A stretch of 33,374 nt of DNA from Mollicutes bacterium (lineage in GTDB: Bacteria > Bacillota_I > Bacilli_A > Izemoplasmatales > Izemoplasmataceae), in assembly GCA_003554025.1 (NCBI GenBank), contig PWFC01000030.1, forward strand, positions 1 through 33,374, given 5' to 3'. Every line of letters begins with the position of its first letter. Position 1 is the first letter of the stretch. The notes beneath the pieces were generated by a model. That model saw nothing but the letters and a program-made list of their open reading frames with translations, had not been told where the DNA came from and did no database searches. The position numbers and the translations under genes were made by a program. Shown here one piece after another: positions 17,604-25,549 of the stretch.

Positions 17604-17621
17604 GCTTTTGCACCTCATAAA

Positions 17622-17645
17622 AAAAGCCCTCGGTCGAGGGCTTTT
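17622..17645 (-). terminator. terminator of the dinB-yolD operon
   Basis: A 10-bp stem (AAAAGCCCTC / GAGGGCTTTT, loop GGTC) is followed on the minus strand by further T residues. It overlaps the stop of the YolD-like gene. Confidence 0.9.
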
Positions 17646-17968
17646 CAAAGAGCGGCGTCCAAAATGTTTTCAAAGGAGAACTTTTGCGCATCGATGAACA
17701 AAAACGCATTAATCGGATCGACACCTGTAACAACGCCTTGATGTTTCAAACGTCTACCGTTTTCAAAATACACGATGCGCAAGGGCTTCTTGTGAAGATA
17801 AGCCTCTTCTACGGCGTATTGAATCTCGGCGCACTGGTCTTCGCTCAACATTGGTTTTTCTTCTCTCTCGTGCGAATCATAGAGCTCCCGCAAAATATCC
17901 CCTTGGGTTTCAAGCGCCTCAAAAGGCAGCCATTTCAACATTTTGCGATCCCGATACGCTTCACTCAC
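17645..17968 (-). CDS. YolD-like protein
   Basis: A 107-aa protein of the YolD-like family, found in Bacillota beside Y-family polymerases of the UvrX/YqjW type. The N-terminal RDRKMLKWLPFEAL and the beta-rich C-terminus (PLRIVYFENGRRLKHQGVVTGVDPINAFLFI...FENILDA) are the typical parts; the second resembles a small SH3-like barrel. Its biochemical role is not known; it may modulate the polymerase. The GTG at 17968 has AGGTGG five bases upstream and overlaps the polymerase stop region by 8 bases; a GTG at 17977 would add three residues but has no ribosome site. Confidence 0.85.
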   Translation of the reverse strand: MSEAYRDRKMLKWLPFEALETQGDILRELYDSHEREEKPMLSEDQCAEIQYAVEEAYLHKKPLRIVYFENGRRLKHQGVVTGVDPINAFLFIDAQKFSFENILDAAL

Positions 17969-19229
17969 GGTGACCACCTATCAATCCGGAGCGTTCTTTG
18001 GCGGTGCCGGCGTCCAAATGCGAACTGAGCCGCATGACGCTTCTTTTTCCATAACGGCGGCGCAAGGCGTCTAGGGCTTCGCCGAGTTTTTGTCGGCGTC
18101 GTTTTTTGGCGTGGCTTTCAAACAAAGAAATCTGCTCAAACGCCCGTTTAGGGATGAGATTGGTCGCCCGCACGCTGATGCGGCGAATCGGAAGATTCTC
18201 GTGATGGCGCCGGAAAAGGCGCCAAGTCGCTTCAAAGATTTCTTCTTCGCTGTCGGTGGGGCAGGGAAAGGAAATCTGCCGGGAAAATCCTCCGCCGTAG
18301 GCTTTGCTGTAGCCGATGGAAAGATGGAGCGTTTTGGCCTCATGGCGCAAAAAGCGAAGTTTTTCGGCAACCTCGTCGACCATTTCCAGCGTCACGGTGT
18401 GGATTTCCGTGGCGTCATAATCGCGGAAGAGCGTTTGCCCCAAACCGACGCTTTTTGGAGTCGCTCCGCGATTGACCCCCTCGCTGATAATGGATTGGTC
18501 GATGCCGTGGGCGTGGTAATAAAGTTCTTCGCCGATGATTCCGAAGCGTTTTCGCAGTTTCCCCGCGTCGTAACGCGCAAGGTCGCCCACCGTCCAAATG
18601 TTCAAAGCGTTCAGACGTTTCTCCATGCGTTTGCCGATGCCCCACATTTGGCTGAGCGGCGTCACGGGCCAAAGGTCGCGTTCAACATCCTCATAGCGGA
18701 TTGCGGCAATGCCGCTTGGGGCTTTTTTGCTTTTGAGGTCCAAAGCGAGCTTGCTCAAAAGCATATTGTCGCCGATTCCGCATGCGGCGGGAATCGACGT
18801 TTCTTTCAAGATCGCATCGAGAATTTCCCGCGCGAGCGCGCGGGCGTCCTTATTATAATAGTTCAAATAAGGCGTCACGTCCAAAAACGCTTCATCGATG
18901 CTGTAAATATGCAAATCCTCGGGCGCCACGTAAGAAAGGTACACGCCCACGATGTCGCGGGAGACTTCTAGGTATGTGCGCATGCGCGGACGCGCGACGA
19001 TGAGCCCCTCGATGTCGGGGACTTCGTGCAAGCGGCAACGGCTCGGCATCCCCTTGGCTTTTAGAAAAGGGGAAACGGCCAATACGATGCTGCCTTGCCC
19101 GCGGGATTTGTCGGCGACAATCAACGGAGTCTTGAAAGGATCAAGACCGCGCTCGGCGCATTCTACGGAGGCGTAGAAGCTTTTGAGGTCGACGCATAAA
19201 ATCTCGCGATGAATCCTGTATTCGTCCAA
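17961..19229 (-). CDS. Y-family DNA polymerase (DinB/UvrX type)
   Basis: A translesion polymerase of 422 aa. Palm residues are Asp14 in CVDLKSFYASVE and Asp112-Glu113 in YSIDEAFLD. The thumb has the HhH segment MWGIGKRMEKRLNALNI, followed by the little-finger domain. A clamp-binding motif QISLF lies at 366-370, followed by a basic tail. The pairing with a YolD-like gene and the sequence of the active site favour the UvrX/YqjW branch over housekeeping Pol IV. The start is a TTG at 19229 with AAGGAGGGG six bases before it. I see no clear LexA box (GAAC-4-GTTC type) upstream. Confidence 0.93.
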   Translation of the reverse strand: MDEYRIHREILCVDLKSFYASVECAERGLDPFKTPLIVADKSRGQGSIVLAVSPFLKAKGMPSRCRLHEVPDIEGLIVARPRMRTYLEVSRDIVGVYLSYVAPEDLHIYSIDEAFLDVTPYLNYYNKDARALAREILDAILKETSIPAACGIGDNMLLSKLALDLKSKKAPSGIAAIRYEDVERDLWPVTPLSQMWGIGKRMEKRLNALNIWTVGDLARYDAGKLRKRFGIIGEELYYHAHGIDQSIISEGVNRGATPKSVGLGQTLFRDYDATEIHTVTLEMVDEVAEKLRFLRHEAKTLHLSIGYSKAYGGGFSRQISFPCPTDSEEEIFEATWRLFRRHHENLPIRRISVRATNLIPKRAFEQISLFESHAKKRRRQKLGEALDALRRRYGKRSVMRLSSHLDAGTAKERSGLIGGHRE

Positions 19230-19258
19230 CGTTTTCCCCTCCTTTTTTTGGTGCTTTC

Positions 19259-19264
19259 ATTATA
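19259..19264 (-). promoter_or_regulatory. -10 element of the polymerase gene promoter
   Basis: The minus strand has a consensus TATAAT about 30 bases before the TTG start. The matching -35 (TTATTT at 17 bases) is weak. Confidence 0.55.
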
Positions 19265-19317
19265 CGAGGAGATTTTTGGAAAAATAAGAGTTGACATTTT
19301 GTGAAATTTTTGAAAGA

Positions 19318-19345
19318 AAAGAGCCGTCTTTCACGACGGCTCTTT
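19318..19345 (-). terminator. terminator of the hisS-to-rluD operon
   Basis: An 11-bp stem (AAAGAGCCGTC / GACGGCTCTTT, 6-base loop) lies 9 bases after the rluD stop. On the minus strand it is followed by TTCTTTC. Confidence 0.85.
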
Positions 19346-19354
19346 ACAATTTTT

Positions 19355-20266
19355 CTAGTGCTTTTTATCGTCTAGTGACCGGAGTTTTTCCCGGAAAAAC
19401 TTTGGCAAACGGCTTTCAAACGTTAGTTCTTTTTCCGTGATCGGATGCTTGAAGGAGAGCTTATGGGCGTGCAGGTATTGTCCGTGGGTGGTGTCGGTCT
19501 TTTTGTATCCGTAGGTGGCGTCGCCGACAACGGGGTGCTTGATGTAGCGCATGTGCACACGGATTTGGTGGGTGCGTCCCGTTTCTAGTTCGCATTCGAC
19601 TAAGGAATGGTTCTCAAAGCGGCGAAGAACATGGAAACGAGTGAGGCTGTGTTTGCCTTTTGAAGAGACGCCCATCTTGTGGCGGGCTTTTTCGTTTCGT
19701 CCGATGGGGGCGTCGATTTTTCCGCGGTTGTGGGCGAGGACGCCTTCAAGCAAGACCTTGTAGTGCCGTTTGATTTTTCGGTCTTTGAGATCTTTTTGAA
19801 GGGTTTTTAAGACGGCGGGACTCTTGGCGATAAGGAGCAAGCCGCTCGTTTCTTTGTCGAGGCGATGGACGATGCCGAACCGCGACGAATCCTCAAAAGC
19901 GCTTTTGTCTTTAAAGACCGGCAGCAACGCATGCACAAGCGTCGTTTCGTCGCTGGTTTGGGAAGGATGAACGATGAGCCCGCTAGGCTTGTTCACAACA
20001 AGCAATGCGTCGTCTTCATAGACGATTTCCAAAGGGAGCGCGCGGTATTCAATCGCGCGGTCCTTTTCTTCGTAAGAGATTTTGATCACTTCTCCGCCGC
20101 GCGCGGTTTCGCTTGGTTTGCGAGGGGTTCCGTCGACTAGGATTTGTTTTTCTTCCATCAGTTTCTTGATTTGATTGCGAGAGAGGGTCGCTTCCATCAT
20201 GGCGATGCATTTGTCGAAGCGTTCCCCTTCGAAACGGCGCGGGATGGTGCGCTCGTATTCAGGCAT
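19355..20266 (-). CDS. 23S rRNA pseudouridine synthase, RluD/RluA family
   Basis: A 303-aa enzyme that isomerises uridine to pseudouridine, most likely in 23S rRNA helix 69 if it is the RluD ortholog. An S4 RNA-binding domain covers about 12-75 (RFDKCIAMMEATLSRNQIKKLMEE). The catalytic loop is HRLDKETSG with Asp137. The fold ends with ETGRTHQIRVHMRYIKHPVVGD. The frame is open for 15 more codons to a TTG, but the ATG at 20266 gives the usual N-terminus. It overlaps lspA by 8 bases, as in many Bacillota where lspA and this synthase are neighbours. Confidence 0.94.
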   Translation of the reverse strand: MPEYERTIPRRFEGERFDKCIAMMEATLSRNQIKKLMEEKQILVDGTPRKPSETARGGEVIKISYEEKDRAIEYRALPLEIVYEDDALLVVNKPSGLIVHPSQTSDETTLVHALLPVFKDKSAFEDSSRFGIVHRLDKETSGLLLIAKSPAVLKTLQKDLKDRKIKRHYKVLLEGVLAHNRGKIDAPIGRNEKARHKMGVSSKGKHSLTRFHVLRRFENHSLVECELETGRTHQIRVHMRYIKHPVVGDATYGYKKTDTTHGQYLHAHKLSFKHPITEKELTFESRLPKFFREKLRSLDDKKH

Positions 20267-20759
20267 TTTCGCCACTTCTTTTCTTTTCGAAAAAGAGTAT
20301 GTCGACGACAAAAAGCGTCATGCCGATGGTGAGGCATATGTCGGCGACGTTAAAAATCGGAAAATCGTAGCGCACGATGGGAATGACAAAATCGATGAAA
20401 TCGAGCACCGCGGCAAAGACCAAACGGTCGATGAAGTTGCCTAGGGTGCCGGCGATGAGCAAGGTGACGCCGATGGAATAAAGTGGTTTTTTTTGAAAAT
20501 CGGCGTCCCAAAACAAATACCCAAACACCCCCAAGGCGACGAGGGTAATCGCGATGAAAAAGCCGATCGCGCCCGGAAGCATGCCCCATGCGGCGCCTTC
20601 GTTCCAGTGGTGGTTGATTTGCAGGAAGGAAGGAATCAATACGATGGCGCCCTCGTCGCCCTCGTCGACAAACATGCGAATCAGCGCTTTGGTGATTTGG
20701 TCGAGGGCGATCAGCGACGCGGCGATAAGGATTCCTAGGTGCAACGTTTTTCTTTTCAT
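20259..20759 (-). CDS. lspA: lipoprotein signal peptidase II
   Basis: LspA is the membrane aspartyl protease that removes the signal peptide from prolipoproteins after lipid attachment; OpuAC in this window would be a substrate. The 166-aa protein has four TM helices. It has LIALDQITKALI in the first, HWNEGAAWGM in the loop region, and the catalytic aspartates Asp111 (GNFIDRL) and Asp140 (FNVADICLTIG). The ATG has AAGGAGA at good spacing. Confidence 0.96.
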   Translation of the reverse strand: MKRKTLHLGILIAASLIALDQITKALIRMFVDEGDEGAIVLIPSFLQINHHWNEGAAWGMLPGAIGFFIAITLVALGVFGYLFWDADFQKKPLYSIGVTLLIAGTLGNFIDRLVFAAVLDFIDFVIPIVRYDFPIFNVADICLTIGMTLFVVDILFFEKKRSGENA

Positions 20760-20771
20760 AAAGTATTCTCC

Positions 20772-21128
20772 TTAGAGTGCGGGAAGTAAGCGAATGGCAA
20801 GAATGGTTCCGGCGATGAGTATAATCAAGGCAAGCGTCAAACCGTCTTGCCACATCATTTTTTGAATAGGCGCCCTGGCGTTTTTGTTGTAGAGGGCGAG
20901 CGTTTTGTAAAAAAACACGATGACCAAAAACGCCCACAGCGACAAAAAGAAAACGAACAATACGGCAAACACTCTCAACAGATGGACAAACAAAAACCCG
21001 AGATTGAAAACGAGAAGGAAAAACGGCAGAACGATCAACGTCGCAAAAAGCAGCCCCGAAACTAGGGCTTTCGCTGTCATTTTCCAAGTGAAATCCTCTT
21101 TGAACATTCGGCGTTCTTCTTTATTCAT
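20772..21128 (-). CDS. small three-TM membrane protein, unknown function
   Basis: A 118-aa protein with a charged N-terminus (MNKEERRMFKEDF), hydrophobic helices at about 19-43, 46-74 and 97-115, and a basic loop between the last two (YNKNARAPIQKMMWQDG). No family recognised. Its ATG lies inside the end of the protease gene (8-base overlap) with AGGGGG upstream, and it is 12 bases before lspA, so it is probably translated as part of the operon. Confidence 0.7.
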   Translation of the reverse strand: MNKEERRMFKEDFTWKMTAKALVSGLLFATLIVLPFFLLVFNLGFLFVHLLRVFAVLFVFFLSLWAFLVIVFFYKTLALYNKNARAPIQKMMWQDGLTLALIILIAGTILAIRLLPAL

Positions 21129-22143
21129 CGTTTTCGCCCCCTTGGAGGCTCAATAAATAATTGACGGCTTCGCTCAGGGTTTCTACCCCGACAATGTCCA
21201 AAGTGTAGCCGAATTTTTCTTTCGTGGCGACGGCGGTGTCGTAGTTTTGCGTGTTTGTTTCGCGGTAGGGCACGAAAAACACATCGACGTTTCGCCGGTT
21301 CGCGGTGATGACTTTTTCGCGGACGCCGCCGACATTGCCGACGTTGCCGTCTTTATCGATGGTTCCCGTCCCGGCGATGGTGTATCCGGCGCTCAAATCC
21401 ACTTCGGTGACGGCGTTGTAGACATAAAGGGCTTGCATCAAGCCGCCGCTTGGTCCGCCAATCAAAGTTTCTTTCACTGTATAGGGGATTTCGATGTCGA
21501 TGATGATTTCTTCGCTGCGAAAGATGAAACCGAATGTGCACTCTCCGTCACGTTCGGCTTTATAAGCGGAATGGGTGCGCCTTTCTTCGCCGCGCAGGAT
21601 TTCAAATTCGTGGTGTTCGCCGCACGCGGCGTCTTTAGCGGCCGCAACGACGTTCTCATCGCCGTTTACACGCACGATATGATCGCCGATTTGGAGTCCG
21701 TCGTGGACGGCGTAGTCGTAGATAAGGTATAAGACGGTGCGTTCCTCGTAGTCGACCTCGTAGCCTTCGCGTTCTAAAGACGCGATCAAAGAAGCGGAGA
21801 GCGAAGCGCGGCGCGCGACTTGTCCGGATTCAAAATTGGCGCGGTCGCTGATGTGCTCTCGCGAAGGCGGCAGTTCGCTCACGCTCAAACTCGGAAAAAC
21901 GCTCCCTAAGGCGTATTGAAACATTGTCGGCCGGTCGATGCTCATCACGTAAACCGAATAGAAGGGATTTTCCTGCGGATAAGTTTGCGCTTCTTCGAGT
22001 TCAAAAAATTCGGCGATCGGCGAGAGGTCGCCGGGGGTGCTTACGCGGTAGTCGATACGAACCGCCATGGAAAGCACTACGAAAAGGTAGGGAAGCGCAA
22101 GTATCAAAAGCGCCTTCCTGTAGCGCTTCAACAATTCAAGCAC
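21121..22143 (-). CDS. PDZ-domain Lon-like serine protease (YlbL/SepM type)
   Basis: A membrane-anchored protease of about 340 aa. One N-terminal TM helix (about 10-30) is followed by a variable domain, a PDZ domain (about 135-200; YAVHDGLQIGDHIVRVNG) and a Lon-type S16 protease domain. The catalytic dyad is Ser232 (GGPSGGLMQAL) and Lys277 (GGVREKVITA). The active site is outside the cell. Relatives cleave peptide signals (SepM) or act with cell-division proteins (YlbL). I use the GTG at 22143, which follows a GGGG site; a GTG at 22164 without a ribosome site would add 7 residues. It overlaps comEB by 8 bases. Confidence 0.92.
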   Translation of the reverse strand: MLELLKRYRKALLILALPYLFVVLSMAVRIDYRVSTPGDLSPIAEFFELEEAQTYPQENPFYSVYVMSIDRPTMFQYALGSVFPSLSVSELPPSREHISDRANFESGQVARRASLSASLIASLEREGYEVDYEERTVLYLIYDYAVHDGLQIGDHIVRVNGDENVVAAAKDAACGEHHEFEILRGEERRTHSAYKAERDGECTFGFIFRSEEIIIDIEIPYTVKETLIGGPSGGLMQALYVYNAVTEVDLSAGYTIAGTGTIDKDGNVGNVGGVREKVITANRRNVDVFFVPYRETNTQNYDTAVATKEKFGYTLDIVGVETLSEAVNYLLSLQGGENDE

Positions 22144-22609
22144 GATGAAGCCCCACGGAAACACTCGGCATCTGCCTAAGGCGCACGCCGGCGTCTTCTA
22201 ACATGCGCATGCTGGCTTTGACGCTCATTTCTTCTTGGTATTTGTTTTCGACGAAGACGATTTCCCGAATGCCGCTTTGGATGATGAGTTTCGCGCATTC
22301 GTGGCACGGAAAGAGCGTCACATAAAGCGTGGCGTGGTCTAAGGCGACGGTGCTGTTTAAAATCGCATTGGGTTCGGCGTGAACGACGTAGGGGTATTTC
22401 GTGTTCAAAAACTCCCCTTCGCTTTCCCAAGGATAGGTTTCGTCGTCGATGCCCATGGGGAACCCGTTGTAGCCGATGCCGACGATGCGGTTTTTTTGGT
22501 TGACGATGCACGCGCCGACTTGCGTGTTCGGGTCTTTGCTGCGCATGGCGCTAAGTTGCGCGACGCCCATGAAATACTCGTCCCAAGAGATGTAGTCTTT
22601 GCGCTTCAT
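22136..22609 (-). CDS. comEB: dCMP deaminase (ComEB type)
   Basis: This enzyme deaminates dCMP to dUMP, feeding dTMP synthesis. The 157-aa protein has the zinc-binding deaminase signature: HAEPNAI (His77, Glu79) and PCHECA (Cys102, Cys105). MRSKDPNTQVGACIV and GIGYNGFPMGIDD are typical of the dCMP subfamily. The length is normal. The ATG has AGGAGTGAG. Downstream ylbL starts within its last codons. Confidence 0.94.
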   Translation of the reverse strand: MKRKDYISWDEYFMGVAQLSAMRSKDPNTQVGACIVNQKNRIVGIGYNGFPMGIDDETYPWESEGEFLNTKYPYVVHAEPNAILNSTVALDHATLYVTLFPCHECAKLIIQSGIREIVFVENKYQEEMSVKASMRMLEDAGVRLRQMPSVSVGLHRA

Positions 22610-22613
22610 GGTC

Positions 22614-23105
22614 TCACTCCTTCACGTTCTTGACGCTTGCGAGGTTCACATGGCAATAACCCGAGGGATTCTTTTCGAGATAATCCTGATGATAGGCCTC
22701 GGCTTCGTAGAAAGGCAGACCGCTTTTGAGCTCGATTTGAAGCGGCTTGTCGTATTCTTCTCGCTTGTCTTTGAGAAAGCGGTCGATGACGTGGCGGTCT
22801 TTTTGGGTGTAATTGTAAATGCCGCTTCGGTATTGCACGCCGACATCGGGGCCTTGGGCGTTGATCCGGGTCGGGTCGATGATGTTGAAAAGATGCTCGA
22901 GCAACGTCCCAAGCGACAAGGCGTCCTCATCGTAAGCGATTTCAACGGCTTCAGCGTGGCCGCTTCCTTCGCACACCTCTTCATAAGTGGGGTTTTCACC
23001 GTGGCCGGCGATGTAGCCGACACGGGTGTCCTTTACGCCTTCGATCTGCTTGAAATAGGCTTCTACGCCCCAAAAACAGCCTCCGGCAAAAACGATGGTT
23101 TTCAT
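22614..23105 (-). CDS. msrA: peptide methionine-S-sulfoxide reductase
   Basis: MsrA reduces the S-epimer of methionine sulfoxide in proteins. The 163-aa protein has the active-site motif GGCFWG (Cys10) at the N-terminus, the GYIAGHGENPTYEEVCEGSGHAEAVEI segment shown by GY-G and GHAE, and PTRINAQGPDVGVQYRSGIY, all typical. The ATG at 23105 has GAGGAG eight bases before it and the standard MKTIVFAGGCFWG start, so it is preferred over the GTG/ATG at 23114/23111, which sit too close to the ribosome site. Confidence 0.96.
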   Translation of the reverse strand: MKTIVFAGGCFWGVEAYFKQIEGVKDTRVGYIAGHGENPTYEEVCEGSGHAEAVEIAYDEDALSLGTLLEHLFNIIDPTRINAQGPDVGVQYRSGIYNYTQKDRHVIDRFLKDKREEYDKPLQIELKSGLPFYEAEAYHQDYLEKNPSGYCHVNLASVKNVKE

Positions 23106-23110
23106 TTTCA

Positions 23111-23797
23111 TCACTCCTCAATGAGCGTTTTGACGATATGTGCGGCCGCGCGAATGCCCGCGGCCGGGGGAACGAACGCGCTTGAATAAGGCGGTCCGCT
23201 GCCTTTCTTCAAAGGTTTCTCGGTGGAAAAGACGACGGGAAGGGCGTCTATGCTTTCTTTGCGAAGCGCTTTGCGAAGTTTCCTCGCAAGCGGGTCGCCG
23301 TCCGTTTCAAACAAGTCGGTGAGCACAATCTTGTCAGGGTTTAAGCGGTTGCCCATTCCGCAGGAAGTCAATACGGGAATACCCTTTTTAAGGGCGTGGA
23401 CGATCAAATCCACTTTGTCCGCAAACGAATCGATCGCGTCGAAAACGAAATCGACGCCTTCCGCAAGCAACTCGTCTCGGTTTTCTTCGTCGTAATCGAA
23501 AGGGTGGCTACGGATGTCGCAGTCGGGGTTGATGTCCAAAATCCGCGCTTTCATGACGTCCGCCTTCTTGGCGTCGATGGTCGAGTGGAGCGCGACGATT
23601 TGACGGTTCATGTTCGAGGGGCGCACAATGTCGCCATCGACGAGGTCGATGCGGCCGACCCCGCTTCTTGATAGCGCTTCTGCGCAAGCGCCGCCGACGC
23701 CGCCAAGTCCGACGACAACGACGCGGGCTTTTTGCAGGCGCTTGTAGCCAACATCACCGATGAGTGGCACCAACCGGGAGAAAAGCTCATTTTTCAT
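23111..23797 (-). CDS. tcdA: tRNA threonylcarbamoyladenosine dehydratase, ThiF/E1-like
   Basis: TcdA cyclises t6A to ct6A at position 37 of tRNAs that read ANN codons, using ATP. The 228-aa protein has the Rossmann ATP site VVVGLGGVGG (27-36), the NMNRQ motif (62-66), VFDAIDSF and SCGMGNRLNP. It is shorter than typical TcdA at its C-terminus but ends with the normal PPAAGIRAAAHIV helix. It overlaps aspS by 11 bases, so it is in the tRNA-related part of the operon. Confidence 0.9.
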   Translation of the reverse strand: MKNELFSRLVPLIGDVGYKRLQKARVVVVGLGGVGGACAEALSRSGVGRIDLVDGDIVRPSNMNRQIVALHSTIDAKKADVMKARILDINPDCDIRSHPFDYDEENRDELLAEGVDFVFDAIDSFADKVDLIVHALKKGIPVLTSCGMGNRLNPDKIVLTDLFETDGDPLARKLRKALRKESIDALPVVFSTEKPLKKGSGPPYSSAFVPPAAGIRAAAHIVKTLIEE

Positions 23798-25547
23798 CGT
23801 CGGTTTTGCCTCGTTTTAAGCCCAGTTCGTCTAATTGCGCATCGTCGACGGCGCTTGGCGCGTCGGTAAGCAGACAATGCGCGCTTGCGGTTTTGGGGAA
23901 GGCGATGACGTCGCGAATGTTGTCGGTTCCGCCCAGTATCATGACAATGCGGTCGAGGCCGAAGGCGATGCCGCCGTGCGGCGGCGTGCCGTAGGCAAGG
24001 GCGTCAAGAAGGAAACCGAAACGTTCGCGCTGTTTTTTCGCATCGATGCCGAGTACGTCAAAGACGGCTTCTTGCATGCTGCCTTCGTGGATACGCATCG
24101 AACCGCCGCCGAGTTCTTGCCCTTTGACAACAAGGTCGTAACCGTAGGCGAGAACCTCGCAGGGGGCTTCACGGATGCGGGACTTGTCTTCGTCGCGCGT
24201 CCTGGTGAAGGGATGGTGGAGCGAATAATAGCGTCCGTCTTCTTCGTCGTATTCAAACATCGGCCAGTTGACGACCCAGGTGAAATCGTAAGCGTCCTGG
24301 TCGTAGAGATTTCGTTCCTTGCCGAGCAAATTGCGCAGGTGCGCAAGCGCGGCGCGGACAACGCTTGGTTTGTCGGCGACCACTAGCAGCAAGTCGCCGT
24401 CTTGCGCGTTGGTTTTGTCAAGCAGGCCTTGCGCTTCTTCTTCGCTTAGGAATTTGGCGATTGGGCTTTTTAGGGCGCCCTCTTCGATTTTGAAATGCGC
24501 AAGGCCTTTGGCGCCATATTTTTTGGCTTCTTGTTCGAAGCGGTCCAACTCTTTGCGGGAATACTCGTCGGCCGCTTTTTTAACGTTGATCGCCTGGATG
24601 CTTCCGCCGTTTTCCAAGGCGTTTTGGAAAACTTTGAAGCCGGTCTTTTCAAAGACTCCGCCCACATCTTTTAGCTTGAGGCCGAAACGGGTGTCGGGCT
24701 TGTCGGTGCCGTAATCGCGCAGCGCTTCGTGATAGTCGAGGCGCGGGAAGGGCGTTTTGATTTCGACGCCTTTGACGGTTTTGAGGATGTGGGCCATCAG
24801 GCGTTCGCTGATGTCTAAGACGGCTTCTTGGTCGATGAAGCCCATCTCGATGTCGATTTGGGTGAATTCGGGCTGTCGGTCGCTGCGCAAATCCTCGTCT
24901 CGAAAGCAACGGGCGATTTGGTAGTAGCGCTCAAATCCCGAGACCATAAGCAGCTGTTTGAAAAGCTGCGGCGATTGAGGGAGCGCGTAAAAGGATTGCT
25001 TGTGGATGCGCGAGGGGACGATGTAGTCGCGCGCGCCCTCGGGGGTGGACTTGGTGAGAATCGGGGTTTCGAACTCCAAAAAGTTTTCTTTGTTTAAGAA
25101 CTCGCGGGTCGCGGCGGTGATGTCGTGGCGAAGCTTCATCATTTTTTTGAGGTAGGGGCGCCTTAAATCTAGATAGCGATACTTGAGGCGCGTATCTTCT
25201 AAGGCGTCGGTGTCGTCTTGGATGAGCATCGGCGTCTGTTTGGCCGTGTTTAGGACGCGGAGGCTTGTGACGTCGACTTCGATGTCGCCGGTTTCAAGGT
25301 CGGGGTTTTTGCTGGAGCGTTCGCGCACGACGCCTTCGGCTTCGAGGACGTATTCGTTTTTGATGCCGGTGGTGATCGAGCGCAGGTCGTTGTCTTTGTA
25401 GAAGGCGAGCTGGGTGATGCCTTCTTGGTCGCGGAGGTCGATGAAGACGAGGTTGCCTAGGTCGCGTTTTTTGGCGACGAAGCCTTTGAGTTTGACGGTT
25501 TTGCCGATGTCTTCGGCGCGCAGGGCGTTGTTGTGGTGTGTGTACAT
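23787..25547 (-). CDS. aspS: aspartyl-tRNA synthetase
   Basis: A 586-aa class II synthetase of the bacterial type. It has an N-terminal OB-fold anticodon domain (about 15-110), motif 1 region, motif 2 (FRDEDLRSDRQPEFTQIDIE), an inserted GAD domain, and motif 3 (GIAFGLDRIVMIL). The bacterial GAD insertion and FRDED are diagnostic. Two in-frame ATGs exist; 25547 has the GGAG at seven bases, 25553 is too close to it. Whether the enzyme is discriminating or also charges tRNA-Asn cannot be told here. Confidence 0.96.
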   Translation of the reverse strand: MYTHHNNALRAEDIGKTVKLKGFVAKKRDLGNLVFIDLRDQEGITQLAFYKDNDLRSITTGIKNEYVLEAEGVVRERSSKNPDLETGDIEVDVTSLRVLNTAKQTPMLIQDDTDALEDTRLKYRYLDLRRPYLKKMMKLRHDITAATREFLNKENFLEFETPILTKSTPEGARDYIVPSRIHKQSFYALPQSPQLFKQLLMVSGFERYYQIARCFRDEDLRSDRQPEFTQIDIEMGFIDQEAVLDISERLMAHILKTVKGVEIKTPFPRLDYHEALRDYGTDKPDTRFGLKLKDVGGVFEKTGFKVFQNALENGGSIQAINVKKAADEYSRKELDRFEQEAKKYGAKGLAHFKIEEGALKSPIAKFLSEEEAQGLLDKTNAQDGDLLLVVADKPSVVRAALAHLRNLLGKERNLYDQDAYDFTWVVNWPMFEYDEEDGRYYSLHHPFTRTRDEDKSRIREAPCEVLAYGYDLVVKGQELGGGSMRIHEGSMQEAVFDVLGIDAKKQRERFGFLLDALAYGTPPHGGIAFGLDRIVMILGGTDNIRDVIAFPKTASAHCLLTDAPSAVDDAQLDELGLKRGKTDDEK

Positions 25548-25549
25548 AC

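Noticed and set aside
19230-19320. LexA operator before the Y-family polymerase
   Set aside because: No GAAC-4-GTTC type dyad could be found in the upstream region.
20267-20311. TTG start extending rluD into lspA
   Set aside because: The ATG at 20266 gives the typical RluA-family N-terminus; the extension has no ribosome site.
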